From Angiostrongylus vasorum (lineage: Eukaryota > Nematoda > Chromadorea > Rhabditida > Metastrongylidae), in contig JADANN010000386.1 in assembly GCA_018806985.1 (NCBI GenBank), positions 1-64,000 on the forward strand: 64,000 bases of DNA, in the 5' to 3' direction. Positions 1-11,124 of this stretch are shown in pieces (positions within the stretch are counted from its first letter, which is position 1; the number at the start of each line of letters is the position of its first letter). The position numbers and the translations under genes are program-made. The notes under the pieces were generated by a model. It was not told where the DNA came from. It made no database searches and saw nothing but the letters and a program-made list of their open reading frames with translations.

Positions 1-681
1 TTTGCGGTGAATGGAATGGAAAGGACGGATTAGACATGTACTGGTTGTTGTCCATTTCACACTGAAATGAGTCAGACCTCGGTCATGTCGGGTTGCAATA
101 GTGACGTTATTTACAGCACTTCGGTGCTACCACAACCATTCTGATTTCGTTGGATTATCCAACTCCCTATTTGCTCCCATCTTGTTTATGTGCCCTCGTC
201 ACTTTCTTGAGAATCGAACTGTAACGTAAACAGTTGGTGAGCACCTCACATAAATCAAGCAATTGTAGGAGTTTGACATTTGTGGCCAGAAGCTCAACAA
301 AGGCTGAACTAGTGCCAGGACTCGCGTACAGCTTGGGTGAAACCCTAGTTAAATGTTGACAAATCTCAGTTCGGCCTGCAATTGTGTGTTGGGCGACGAA
401 CTAGAAAGACTATGAAACGTGTGGAAGGGATTACAACGATTTGCCAAACTGCAAAGAATGCTGGAAAATACACCGATGTGTAAACGACTGTACTGTTCAA
501 GCATCAAGTATTCAGACGCGATAGAATATTTATGCAAGGACTGCATTCTTTTAAAAAGACGCGGCTTTGTCTTCAGTCAGTTTCGCAGCATGCATTTATA
601 TTGTTGACTGTGGTAGTCCATCTATATCTCTCTTACACAGGTCGAGCATGACATATCATACTTACTTGATACTTCATAATT
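1..681. other. No recognised feature
   Basis: Only short overlapping open frames on both strands, none with a recognisable domain. No similarity to the repeat families found elsewhere in the window was noticed. Confidence 0.5.
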
Positions 682-1056
682 TAACGACCCGTCTTCACCT
701 GTTGTGCGTGCCCCAGCCTAACCTCCATTTTTCAGAGATTTGTTGGTTAAGCCGCTGTGGTTCCCAAAAATCCCGAGGTCAGCCTGGCCAAAGTTTGCCT
801 CAGGTTCTCACCACCACAGGAAGCCACCGCCTTTGTGGATCAGAGGGATGTTTGCCACCACGCGACTAATTTGATACCGGGACGGTGGTGGATCCTGGCA
901 TAGGTTTGCTCTTAGCTAGGCTTCCTGGGTGGAAACGCCGGACTCCTCCTCAAATTGGGGAGACCATGCCAGGGGGATGAATTCCACCGCTGTACATCGC
1001 AACCCGACACCCAGGAACAGCTCCCAGCCACGATGAGGCGGTAAACCGCTGGGAGG
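682..1056 (+). repeat. R370 interspersed repeat, copy 1
   Basis: A copy of an unclassified dispersed repeat of about 375 bp, also present at 11207, 42655 (-), 49543 and 61536. All copies begin near a CCCGTCCTCAC-like block and end near GATGAGGCGGTAAACCG. A conserved internal block reads like HFSEICWLS...GQPGQSLPQV...TTTGS in one frame. This copy has a stop shortly after the PPRD-like block, so the frame is not intact. No RT, transposase, terminal inverted repeat or convincing pol III promoter was seen. Confidence 0.75.
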
Positions 1057-1154
1057 ACGTATGAGACAAACGGATAAGATGCTTAATCGAGACATCTTCG
1101 ACGAAGCCTTGAACGAGCTTGCTAAGAAGGAAGTCATAATAAGGACTGGTGAGA

Positions 1155-1545
1155 CGATTCAATATCTTCCAGTGAAGAGCTAACCATATCACCAAGAAAA
1201 TCAATGTTGACGTATTTCTTTCTTTTTTCGCTTGTTTGTTTCACATAGTCACATCGTTTGGACACGCTACTTCTTCGTTACGCTTATTACTCAGCATTTT
1301 CTTCCTTTGGGGTATAATTTGGCTCTGAGTATCCCACCTTTTCACCTTTGTACTTTAATTGGTACTTTCCAATGAAGAACTAATGATATCTCCAAGGAAA
1401 TCGATATTACTCTATTTCTTCTTTTTGCTTGTTCCATATACTCACGTTGTTCTTCTTTGCGCCCATTATTCAGCATTTCCACCTTGTTGGGGCATAATTT
1501 GACTCTGAATATTCGAGCTTTTCATCTCTTCACTTTGTCATTTCT
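1155..1545. repeat. Tandem duplication of about 200 bp
   Basis: Two diverged head-to-tail units, about 1155-1365 and 1366-1545. They share in the same order a CCA(G/A)TGAAGA(G/A)CTAA block, a TATC(A/T)CCAAG(A/G)AAATC block, a TTCTT...GCTTGTT block, a TTATT(A/C)(C/T)TCAGCATTT block and a GG(T/C)ATAATTTG(G/A)CTCTGA block. The duplicated material is not found elsewhere in the window. Confidence 0.8.
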
Positions 1546-1559
1546 CAATACTACCGAAT

Positions 1560-2100
1560 AAAAATTCCATTCCAAGTTTTACAACAGACTACAAGGCTAG
1601 ATAATCAATATCTCTTTTACCTTTGTAACTTGTACTCCATCTGGTGTTTCGAAATGGCGCCGCTGAAGTCTAGATTGGTGCTTCTCGCGGTTGTCATGAG
1701 AATTGCGAAATGAGTTTCATTGAGTCAAGGGAGACCACAGTCTCATGCAGAGTCCTTAAAAAAGAGTTCTGACAGAAGTAAAATAACTATGATCAATACG
1801 CGCTACTGTACAACACAACACTTCTATTCGGTGTTACTGCCGTGGATGTTCTTCCTCCATGACTCTCTGCTATGTTTATTTGCAGTAGCAGGGCAACACG
1901 AAAGGAAAGCTTATGCTGTGAGAAATGGAGTTGACTAGGTAGTTCTCATTGGGCGAATTTTGCATTATTCACATTGGTTATTCTGAGTCCTTACATTGAA
2001 TGAATTTTCTTCTAAAACTAAAACATTGCAGTGTTTACCACACGATATGCGACTCCAACCACTGTCACTAGGGTTTTCCAAACATGAAATTGTATTTTTT
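1560..2100. other. Unannotated stretch
   Basis: AT-rich. It holds one plus-strand open frame (1720-1938, 72 codons) with no recognisable motif and no supporting context. Nothing else seen. Confidence 0.4.
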
Positions 2101-2104
2101 ACAA

Positions 2105-3960
2105 AATTTATGCTGCGGATCTTTCTCATACGAGGAATCTCGAGCCGTTAATCGTGAGGCTACGTGGCGCGTCTCCAGGTGGTGGATAGCGGATGAATCG
2201 CGGACGAAAAGCGACTTTTGCGTCTCTGAGACGCAAGTGGATCGGAGGGATAGACTCCTTCTTTCTGCTGCGCCAATTTGGCACTTAACTTTTATATCTA
2301 TGAGATGTATTCATGAATGCGTGCATGAGTATGTCCTCGTCTATGCAGATCGTATTCTACGAGTCAATTCGGCGAAAAGCCTACATTAAAGTGGCAAGGA
2401 AGTATATGGGAGGCGTTGGGAGTCGACTTCAACAAACTTGTTCACTCTAGAAGAGACTGTCAAGCTACCAGTGATATATACCCGCCCAGCCTCCGCGTTT
2501 AGAATTCGGAAAGCTATACGTGGGTATACGGGCGCGTGTGGCGCAGTGGTCGGAGGCGCCCCGCAATACACACGTGGAATCCATCCCGCGCCCATGGCCC
2601 ACCAAGCTTTCGATCCCTCCGGGGTAGGCAAGTTGATACCAGACCTGTCTTGGAGAATAGTAGCACTGGCCGCGATACATCGGTAGGCCACCGCGAGTAT
2701 GGGAGGCCAGATACGCATTCAATCACCTCCAAACGATGCATAATGAAGTCGAATGCATGGCGCATACCTCAGGGATTGATCAACCCCGAGAGCTTTATCC
2801 TTTATCCTTTATACGTGGCTATCAAAAAGCGAAGCACAGTAAAAGAAGCAGGCCTCATTCCCCTGACCCCCAAAGAGCCCCGTTTCGGCAGCGCTGGGTA
2901 GGACGAGTATGGAGAGGCTGCCAAAATCTCAGGGTCATTCTGAGATGCCTAAATCGCAATGGACTGAGGTAACGAACTATACCTACAAAGCAGACACACT
3001 TGCTTCTGAGTCCTCTGTAGAAGACCCTATGATGCAAGCAAGAAGGACAAGAGGTGACATCATCGGGCTGGCCGACACGCGACGACGCCACCAATTCAAC
3101 GCCGTCTATGACACAGGAGAAGAACTGCTCATCGGAATATGCGACACTAAAAGAGTCGACGGCGTCGGCGTTCTCGTCAACACGAGTTTGTCCAGGAACG
3201 TCGATTCATTCGAACAACTAACAACCCGAATCAGACGTTTACGATTAAAAAAATATGGATCAATACCCGCACTGCCAATCTTCGTCGTTTAAGCGCCGAC
3301 GTCAAACTACGACGAATAAAAAGGCAAGGCGTTCTATATGGACTTGGAGAAATTCTACAAAGAGGACCATATATTCTTCAAGCTTCATTGCTGATTTAAG
3401 TGCTAAGATTGGACCCGAAAACGTCTGTCTGCTCAAACAATCGAGCTGAGACGCCAGTGTTTAATCACACGAGCTGCAGGTAACCGCCAGCTTGCGTACG
3501 AGCTTGCAGAGCAATGTGGACAAGGATAAAATAAGATCTCGAAGAGCAAAGAGCAGCGGTTATAGCCGAAGTTGCAGAGGCTGGAAAAAGCATTCGCAAA
3601 GCCACCGAAACTTTGCCAATTACAAAACTGAAATGAAGGCATCCGACAACCAGACGTAAGAATTATAGCGCTCACAAGGCTTTGAAGAAGATCATTGGCG
3701 ATTGTTACTCAAATCTCATCAAGAGATACGTCTTCTTGCACTCATGCAAATTGAAAGAGGGATGTTTACGTCGTCCTACCAGTTCTCCTTTATGAATTCC
3801 CGAAATGCTATACCGTCGGCGAAAAATCGAACAACACCAGATAAAGGCAAGATAAGATATGAACACCTGTAGAACCTTACGCCAGTCCTCGATGGTCGGT
3901 GAACGTCGATTATCTGCAATCACACCATCTTCGCATTGCTAGTGACATCGTTTTCATAGC
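2105..3960 (+). mobile_element. RTE-type LINE relic A (5' region, endonuclease, linker), interrupted by a SINE
   Basis: RTE-class non-LTR retrotransposons encode an apurinic-like endonuclease followed by a reverse transcriptase. The 5' region (about 2105-2527) matches the reverse complement of 36600-37000 and 56270-56595, including the short palindrome CTCATACGAG at the 5' end. The leader resumes at 2823 after a SINE-A. The endonuclease frame (2909-3292) shows [30 protein letters not shown] and [11 protein letters not shown]. Another frame continues with YMDLEKFYKEDH near 3340, then stops. A linker rich in A/E/K (3430-3650) and an RT-start-like segment (3760-3900, VVLPVLLYEFP...) follow. It is broken by several frameshifts and deletions and is 3' truncated near 3960, with no RT core. 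Confidence 0.85.
2528..2810 (+). mobile_element. SINE-A copy 1 (tRNA-headed), inserted in RTE A
   Basis: The head resembles a tRNA: an A-box-like TGGCGCAGTGG near 2538 and a B-box-like GGAATCCATCCC about 40 bp later. A tRNA-unrelated body follows and ends with CTTTATCC repeats. It is flanked by near-identical 12-bp direct repeats, ATACGTGGGTAT (2516-2527) and ATACGTGGCTAT (2811-2822), the target-site duplication expected of LINE-driven insertion. The interrupted RTE leader continues on both sides. Confidence 0.85.
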
Positions 3961-4010
3961 ACAACATTAGCTAGCGATGTACTCCAGACTGCTCGTTCAA
4001 TAATTCGATA

Positions 4011-4330
4011 TATATAGTATAAAAAGTCAATACCGAAAGCTAAACAATCAATGGGTCAGTGTGGCAAAGGTTGCAGGTTTAAAACCATCGGTTATTTCGC
4101 ACATTAAAAATCGATAAACCAATATGTCCCGTCCTATACCTACTTATTAAAACACATAAGTTGGTATCAGCTGATGATCTTGCGTCAACCAATCCGTCAT
4201 CATTTAAGGTTAGACCCATCATCAGCTGTGTAGACGGGCCAACGTATAGAATAACCTGGTTTTCAAGCCTAATACTTACCCAGTTGCTTAACCATTAACC
4301 ACCTTTCGTGCCCACTGCCGAAACATTGTA
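4011..4330 (+). mobile_element. PLE fragment 1 (N-terminal RT region)
   Basis: The reverse complement of 6490-6785 is nearly identical. It carries the region translating as VAKVAGLKPSV, DKPICPVLYLLIKTHKLVSADDLAS and IISCVDGP, the fingers region of the Penelope-like RT, with frameshifts. At its left edge 25-30 bp (about 3985-4010) match the inverted junction near 6786-6825, so both loci share the same breakpoint structure. Confidence 0.8.
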
Positions 4331-4689
4331 AACAGAAGCGCCTCCCACCTCGGTGGCATTTAGTGCAAATTTGTAAAGAACGTTTTATAGCACAACAGTA
4401 GTAGTATTGACTTACTAAGCTTTTGTGGAACACAACACAACGTCTTCATTCCATTGGCACTCGACCGGATCTGTTCTAAGAAATGACGATTCGATGGCAA
4501 AAACACTAACATAGCAAACATATCAGTATTTTAAATCAATTTACCATATAGTAGGTCTCAAGACCGAATTTTTTGTTATTTTCGGCATTGAATGAATCAG
4601 AAATGTCCACGGGCCAACGTGCATATACTTATACACATGTTGGAGTTCATGGTCAAGCCTGTTTGGGATACGAAGCAGTCGAAGTGGGC
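4331..4689. other. Unannotated stretch
   Basis: No open frame with a motif and no match noticed to other repeats in the window. Confidence 0.4.
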
Positions 4690-5090
4690 AACGGCCAGGG
4701 ATCACGTTTATGCGTGTGTTGAGGGATAGCGGTGCACGCTAGCTCACCACACCTGGCCATAGCACACCATGGCATTGTCTACACCGCAACGGAATTGGCC
4801 GTTACTTGGCGAAACGCGAGAGCGGTCCCCAGCGGCCAGCCATCGGTGAATTTTGGCCATGGCCAACGAAAAGGAGTTGGTCAACAAGAAGATCGGTCCA
4901 GGAAGAGGACGATGCGCTATACGTAGTAAGAATATGAAACTTTCAGCCTGCATTGAATTACGAGATGTATTTGAAGATACCAGGAAGACCGCATTGTCTC
5001 GATACGACTAGTTTAGCCACTTTTTTTCGTTTTTTTTTTTCTTTTTGTTTTTACAATTTTCAATTCAACTGTGACTCTCGATATTCTGGT
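4690..5090 (+). repeat. R300 dispersed repeat, copy 1
   Basis: The second half (about 4825-5090) aligns with 43800-44050: a shared TTTGGCCATGGCCAAC block, a GTCAACAAGAAGATCGGT-like block, GCTATACGTAGT, ATATGAAACTT, CTCGATACGAC and a T-rich stretch. A short plus frame (4732-4926) ends in the conserved part (VNFGHGQRKGVGQQ). No transposase or RT motif seen; family unknown. Confidence 0.65.
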
Positions 5091-5094
5091 TGAG

Positions 5095-6785
5095 CAAACA
5101 CGAGGTGTTTACTTGTCGCAACCACATGATCAACAGCTTCTCGAAAAAACCTACCGTTTATTACGTGCCTTCCACTGAGGAAGAACTGCTGATCAGAGTC
5201 GCATATGGTCGATAAATACACCACCTCATATCAAAAGTCGGTGCGAAGGTACGGGGCCAGATCACGTGTGATCTCCAGGCATTCTTCCCTGCTGTTCATT
5301 CTAGGCTTCCTGGTATTTATCCAAAATGCCTCTAGAAGTTTCCGCGTTGGTGTTTTGGCATCCTGTGCGAGGATATTGACTTTAATATCAAAATCGTCCC
5401 CGCTGTGCTTTTGTATCCTGTGCGTGCCTAGTGGCGTGCCTTGTTTTGAATTTCGTTTGCCATCTGGTGTTCTTTTTATGCGGATACTTAAAGCTCTTCC
5501 CGTTTCGCCAATATATTCCTCTCCGCAAGTACTACAAGAGATCAGGTACATCGTACCTGAACTCATGCAGTCACCGTCCTTGCCATAAGGGCAAATTACG
5601 TAACCTTGTGTTTCGCACAGACGGTCATATAGTCGGTTACGAACTAATTGACGACGAAGGGAATCGGGTGGTATTTCAACTATCGCTAGCGATTCCTCTA
5701 GATCTGCCCTTCTTAAACATCGTTTTATAGCTACCACTTACTTCATCACTGTTGAGGGGCAATATAAACGAGGTTTTGTCTTGGCCACGTTTTTTCCTTT
5801 CGGGGCGTCGCTGCCATTCCTCTTTTAGTTCCCTCTTCGTGCACACAGAGGTGGCTGTTCGAGACATGTTTCCTACAAGTGCCCTCTTTGTGTGTGAAGG
5901 GTGGGAGGAGAGGAAATGAACGATGATGTTTTTGTTACTTGGTTTTCGGTACCATTTTGTCATGTAACCATTATTCGATAAGTTGATCTGAACGTTAAGA
6001 AATGGAGGCCAATACTCTTTTGGTTTTTCACGGGTAAAGTTGATGTACTCAGACTGCTCATTCAACAATTCAAAGCATTTGTCCACTTCGTCCTGAATAG
6101 AGAAGATGACAAAACAGTCATCTATGCATCTACAGTAGAGTGCCGGCCAGAGATCAATAACTGGGGCTTCTATTTTAGACATAAATGCAATGCCAAGACT
6201 TGGCGCCAGTCGCTGTCCCATTGCCAGCCCTCTAATTTGTGCGTTATAATTCCCACACCATCTGAAAATCGAGCAGTTTAGGCACTCTTTTAAGAGAGCC
6301 ATAAGCTGCTGAATAGGCATGCACGTGTATTCCTCCTTCATGTTCAACAAGAAGTTCGCGGGTGGCTTGCATTGCGGAGTCATTCGAAACGTTGGTGTAC
6401 AAGGCAGAATAGTCAAAGGACTTCATCACGTATGCTTTACTAGGAGACGCGTTACGTAGATGTTCTAAGAATATTTGGGTGTTCGTAAGGTGAGCTGGAA
6501 AATGTTTGAGCAGCTGATAAAGTATTAGGCTTAAAAAACCAGGTTATTCTATCCGTTGGCCCATCTACACAACTGATGATGGATCTAACCTTGAAGGGTG
6601 TTCGGTTGGTTGACGCAAGATCATCAGCTGATACCAACTTATGTGTTTTAATAAGTAGGTATAGGACTGGACATGTTGGTTTATCGATTTTAAAGTGCGA
6701 AATAACCGATGGTTTTAAACCTGCAGCCTTTGCCACACTGACCCATTGATCGTTTAGCTTTCGGTATTGACTTTTATATTATATA
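5095..6785 (-). mobile_element. Penelope-like retroelement 2 (RT plus GIY-YIG), near complete but frameshifted
   Basis: PLEs encode one protein with an RT and a C-terminal GIY-YIG endonuclease. Reading down the minus strand: the fingers region (6736-6452; VLYLLIKTHKLV, IISCVDGPTDRIT), then a segment with SFDYSALYTNVSNDSAMQA (6429-6244), then the palm frame (6416-5676) with AMGQRLAPSLG and the catalytic CIDDCFV, then NEQSEY...KWYRKPSNKNIIVHFLSSHPSHTKRAL. The last frame (5737-5231) holds CMSSGTMYLISC, CGEEYIGETGRAL and LAPYL, the GIY-YIG domain. At least three frame changes (near 6440, 6300 and 5700) break the protein. The 3' flank (5095-5230) matches other PLE pLTR-side sequence but stops before a ribozyme core. 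A plus-strand PLE abuts it head to head. Confidence 0.9.
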
Positions 6786-7990
6786 TATTGAATTAATGAA
6801 CGAGCAGTCTGAGTACTTTAAGTTCACCCGGCAGAAACCGAGAAAAAATTGGCTTCCGTTCTTAAACGTCCAAATAAACCTATCAAGTAGCGGTTACCTG
6901 ACAAAGTGGTACCGAAAGCCAAGTAACAAGAACATCCTCGTTCATTTCCTTTCTTCCCACCCTTCACACACAAAGAGGGCGCTTGTTAGAAACATGTTTT
7001 GAACAGCCACCTCTGTGTGCACAACCAGGGAACTAAAGGAAGAATAGCGTGACTTGGCTCGGCAAATGGCCACCTCCAATGGCTACGAAATAGTAACCCC
7101 GCGAGATAAGTTTAGAAGGAGAGCGACGCGCCCAAGCGAAACAGTTGGCCAAAAGAAAGTCCCGTTTATGTTGCCCTTTATTAGCGATGAAGTAAGCGTA
7201 GCTCTTAAACGATGCTTAAGAAAGGCAGGTCTAGAGGAATCGGTAGCGATAGTTGAAATACCACCGGCTACTCTACGTTGTCAGTTAGTTCGTAACCGCC
7301 TGTATGACTGTCTATGCGAAACAACAAATTGCGTAATTTGCCCTAACGGCAGGGACGGTGATTGAATGAGCTCAGGTACGATATACCTGATCTCTTGTAA
7401 TAATTGCGGAGATGAATATATTGGCGAAACGGGCAGGCCTTTGTGTAGCCGTGTAAAAGAACACCTAGATGGCAAACGAAAACTAACACAAAATACCCTA
7501 CTAGGCACGCATAAGATAGAAAAGCACAGCGGGGACGATTTTGAAGCAAAAGTCAATATCCTTGCGCAGGAGACTAGAACACCAGCGCGAAAACTTCTTG
7601 AGGCTTTTTTGGATAAATGCCAAGAACCCTACAATGAATAGCAGGGATGAATGCCCAGAGGTCATACGCGACCTGACCCCCATATGTTCGCATCAATTTC
7701 TGATGTGGGATGGTGCAGTCATCAACTATGTGCGACTATAATCAGCTGTTCTAATCTTCCTCATTGAAAGGCACGTGAAAAAAAGCGGTGAGTTTTTTTC
7801 GAGAAGCTGTTGATCATGTAATTACCATAGAGTTTTTCGTCTTTTTGTAAGTGTTATTGAAGCGTTTGGCCTAGTAAATTCTATATCAGTATACCCTTCC
7901 AGGCTCTGAAGAAGGCGATACTGCCGAAACGTCAGCTACTGTTGTATTGTATCGTTCAACTGCTTTCATATTTCCTGTGAATTATTTCTC
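6786..7990 (+). mobile_element. Penelope-like retroelement 3 (RT C-terminus, GIY-YIG, pLTR), head-to-head with element 2
   Basis: It starts within the RT palm at NEQSEYFKFTRQKP (6796), continues through KWYRKPSNKNILVHFLSSHP, stops at 7000, and resumes (7054-7365) with QLVRNRLYDCLCETTNCVICPNGRDGD. One TGA separates this from the GIY-YIG frame (7366-7641: MSSGTIYLISC, CGDEYIGETGRPL, RKLLEAF). A non-coding tail then leads to a hammerhead-like core at 7906-7933 in the pLTR. It is 5' truncated at the inverted junction, and stops and frame changes show it is inactive. Confidence 0.9.
7906..7933 (+). ncRNA. Hammerhead-like ribozyme core in PLE pLTR
   Basis: The layout matches the minimal type I hammerhead reported in Penelope-like elements: CTGAAGA, then an extra A, a 3-bp GGC/GCC helix II closing GATACT, then GAAAC and GTC at the expected cleavage site. 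Helix III is only the AC/GT pair. A short helix I can form between upstream GCT and downstream AGC. Activity is inferred, not shown; the extra base before helix II is a caveat. Confidence 0.6.
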
Positions 7991-9490
7991 CGTGTGGAAA
8001 CAAGGACACTGGGCCCCTCTATTTTAAGGGTCTCATTTGGCAAAAAGCTGGAAAGTATCATTTGCATCGTCGAAGCAAACTTTGTGCTAAGAGTGATATA
8101 TGCCAGTTATATTAGTTTTCAACGAAACTAACTTTGCTTTCCTGGTGCGCATCATTTCTGGTTCCTAAAATCATGCAAAGTTCCTATAGTATCTTATCAT
8201 GATGTGGATAACTTTGCGCCTTAATGGGAAAGCCTGGTACTTTCTCTCTTTTCTTTCGAAAAATACCTGGGTCTTTTAAAGTCGTCGCTAATTTCTTGAA
8301 CAATGTGCAATTGGTTTGGTTTTCTTTAAGTTGTTTAAAAATAGTACTTTTTAATTGTTCCATGATGAGACATGACCTTGTCGGATTATTGCCTATAAAA
8401 ATATAAATTTGCAGCGAGACTAGTAGTATCTTAGGATACTCATCCTTCTTTTACTGACTTCTTTAGTTTCTAGAATGCTTGGTTTCATGCTACCTAGGTA
8501 AATGAATTTTGCTAAACTCGCTTTCATTGGAAGATACTCTGGAACGAAGTGTGGAAGACATCTCCCAAAAAAAAGCGGGGGTCTTAGAAGAGAGCTGTTG
8601 CAAAGAATTTTACAAGGAATACTGAAACAATTTAAGAACTACGGTGAAGACCACTTTCACCCACTAGCAGAACTGTTTTTCAAGGACCTATGAATTGTTG
8701 TTGCATAACGGCTGCTGAGATTCGAGCAATAAGAAAAGCTTTCGTAGAAGAAACCGCACAATGCCATGTAAGGTCCTGTCGCTTCCGGGAACTCCGTCAG
8801 GCAGATTGTTTTGCCCTTGATCCACCATCGCCAAACTCTTGGGCAACTTGGGTAACAGTTTCAAATAAGCGAAGAGTTCAACTTATAACAGCAGTTCCAG
8901 TCACCTTAACAGTTTAGCACCCCATAGCGACTGACAACGTGCTAATAAATCAATAATTTATCTCACAAGCAGGATCTCCAAAAATGAAAGTGAGCTAGCC
9001 GAGTTGAAACCAGTTCACTGGCAAATACCACAGCAATACTGAGAACAACATCGTCGTTAGTCGACAGGTGGCACCGACCGAGAAATGCCTATAAGGCTGT
9101 GTTTGATATTACGAGAAAAGAAAGTGTTGTACAATCAGTACCAAAAAATTTTTTCCACTTTCACATTGTTCGTTTTTGCCCCATTTCTTGCAGCAAAGTA
9201 GGTGTATATATAAACAGATGGTTGTTAGAAACTTCACTATATTTAAAGTTGGGAACTAAAATATATTAAAAGACTGCTTAATTGCGGGCGCCTTTGGAAA
9301 GCGAGCTATCAGATTAGCGTGTGAATGCATATAAATGTAGCATATTGGTGTCCACCAGCATGAGCCACTTTGGAACCGGTGGGCGCCCAATGCATCCTTC
9401 CGATACATTGCACATTTTAAACTAGAATAAGCTGACTCAGCTAGCTGTCATCTTTATGAAATTGGATAAGAGCAATTAAAATCTCTAACT
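7991..9490. other. Unannotated stretch with a short repeat trace
   Basis: Mostly AT-rich. Two consecutive short plus frames (8502-8693 and 8690-8917) have no recognised domain. About 9030-9110 resembles 10885-10960 (ACAACATCGTC(G/A)TTA, then GGTGGC(A/G)(C/T)CGACC, then AAATGCCTATAAGGC or AAGTGCCTGTAAGGC), so part of the R400 repeat lies here. Confidence 0.45.
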
Positions 9491-9494
9491 GTTT

Positions 9495-9655
9495 GACAGG
9501 AGCAGATAGTCGAGCCCAGTGGTAGTGGTGTCCGCCATCACGAGCATGGTGCTTGTTCGATTTCGCTCCAGGTCAACCAAGCCTCTTATCACTCCGAGGT
9601 TGGGAAGCTGATACCGGACTTGTCTATGACAAAATCACTCCCTGCACTTCAATAA
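9495..9655 (+). mobile_element. SINE-A remnant (degenerate)
   Basis: It keeps the order of the SINE-A head and body: an A-box-like CCCAGTGGTAGTGG, TTGTTCGATTTCGCTCC near the B-box position, then CAACCAAGCCTCTTATCACTCC, GGAAGCTGATACCGGACTTGTCT and GACAAAATCACTCCC. It is more diverged than the other copies and truncated at the 3' side. Confidence 0.6.
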
Positions 9656-10066
9656 ATTGGGAACTCTCCAGCCCAGCTATGTCAGGACTCCATGGAGAAT
9701 TGCTCAACCAGAATTCTACGACATTCAAGATGAAATGAAAATCCTCAAGCAACAACCGAATCCACACGTAGAAATTTGGAAGATCTTCTTGGGCGAAAGA
9801 ATGCGAGGAAACGTATCGAAGTGACAAGTACTGGGAGCCGCACAGTAGACGAGAAGACGGGTCATATAAAAAAAATAAAAACTCTTCTACAATAGGCTGT
9901 AACATTTTTTAGTACACGACAATAGAATTCTGATTTCTTAAAAAATCGGTAGTACGCTTTTTTTGTCTTTTGTCGGTGAAGTTTTCATATTAGGCTGCGA
10001 AATGTTTCAACAGCGCGATTTCGCCTAGCAAACGACGTTGGAGTCCAGCACCACTAAAAAAGGATT

Positions 10067-10271
10067 TTACAAATTCTAGTTTCACTTCCAGTTTTCTTGG
10101 AAAACGAAGTTCTAAATGAATTGGAAAGTAAATAACATCCTAGTAATGTCATTTTTCATTAGGTGATAGAGAAAAATATTTTGCAAAATCTAATTCAATT
10201 TGCAGTTTTCTTAAAAAAGAAGTTCCAAACGAGCCTAGAAGTAAGATAACATCCTGCTAATGTCATTTCTA
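10067..10271. repeat. Tandem duplication, about 110-bp unit
   Basis: Units at about 10067-10163 and 10179-10271 share TT(A/G)CAAA, CAGTTTTCTT, AAGTTC(T/C)(A/C)AA, AGTAA(A/G)ATAACATCCT and TAATGTCATTT in the same order. A SINE-A begins exactly where the second unit ends. Confidence 0.8.
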
Positions 10272-10558
10272 GGGGCGCGTGTGGAGCAGTGGTCGGAGGT
10301 GCCTTGAAACACAGGCTGGCATCGATCCAGCGTCCATGGCCCACCAAACGTTCCATCCCTCCGGGTTCGGCAAGGTGGTGCCAGACTTGTATGCGAGGAT
10401 AGCAGCACTGGCTTGATAAATCGGTAAGCCACCGCGAGTCATTGTAAACTCCAGATATGCATTCAATCGCCTCTAAACGATTCTTAATGAAGCCAATGCA
10501 TGGTGCATTCTTCAGGGATTGATCAACGCCGAGGTCCTATTCCCTTATTTTAACTTTA
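10272..10558 (+). mobile_element. SINE-A copy 2
   Basis: tRNA-like head GGGCGCGTGTGGAGCAGTGG with a B-box-like GCATCGATCCAGC about 40 bp later. The shared body follows: CATGGCCCACCAAACG, GGCAAGGTGGTGCCAGACTTGT, GATATGCATTCAATCGCCTC and AGGGATTGATCAACGCCGAG. It ends in a T-rich tail running into a (TA)n tract. Confidence 0.85.
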
Positions 10559-10580
10559 TATATATATATATATATATATG
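10557..10580. repeat. (TA)n microsatellite at SINE tail
   Basis: A TA dinucleotide run directly after the SINE-A 3' end, followed by TA/CA-rich sequence to about 10625. Confidence 0.9.
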
Positions 10581-10619
10581 TATATAGATTATACACACAT
10601 ATATACACACATACATCAT

Positions 10620-11020
10620 ATATATGATCTTCAACGCACTGTGCGAAACTGCGAGGTGACCTTGCATTCTACTTTTTTCTCGTGCGTGGATAACAGAGGA
10701 TATTCGTAACATCACCGTCTCGATAGCGCAACGGAGTGATGTCGTTTTGTCGCATCGAAAAGCTACGCAACGGCATTGTGATCCATCTTCGTCGAAGAAT
10801 TGCACCGAACGGCCCATTTGCACTTCGAAATCTGAATGGAAACCAAAAAAAAGTTGAACAACTTGATGAAGAGTTATAAAAGCATAGAAATACTGGCAAC
10901 AACATCGTCATTACCTGAGAGGTGGCGTCGACCAAGAAGTGCCTGTAAGGCCGTTTTTTGATCATCAGTGAAGCTGGGATACGACGTCTTCGTTTGCTCT
11001 AACGTTGCTTCGATAAGCTC
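10620..11020 (-). repeat. R400 dispersed repeat, copy 1
   Basis: Co-linear with 47785-48190: GATCTTCAACGCACT versus GATCTTCAACGTACT, the CGTAACATCACCGTCTCGATAGCGCA block versus its counterpart, and GCTCTAACGTTGCTTCGATAAG versus GCTCTAGCGTTACTTCGATAAG. On the minus strand both copies translate to related peptides around RYR(D/E)GDVTN(I/V)L(C/Y)YP. This copy also has a clean 50-codon frame (ELIEATLEQTKTSYPSF...QALLGRRHLSG). This suggests a decayed coding element, family unknown. Confidence 0.6.
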
Positions 11021-11025
11021 CGTAA

Positions 11026-11027
<2 letters not shown>

Positions 11028-11074
<47 letters not shown>
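11028..11074. repeat. (TA)n microsatellite
   Basis: An uninterrupted TA dinucleotide tract. Confidence 0.95.
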
Positions 11075-11078
<4 letters not shown>

Positions 11079-11124
11079 CGTAGATATTTACATGCATAAT
11101 GAAATGCGCATATACGCATATAAA

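Noticed and set aside
2386..2765. Several overlapping frames on both strands
   Set aside because: They are shadows of the RTE leader and SINE-A; similar frames appear in other SINE-A copies.
7281..7683. Minus-strand frames across PLE 3
   Set aside because: They are antisense shadows of the GIY-YIG coding frame.
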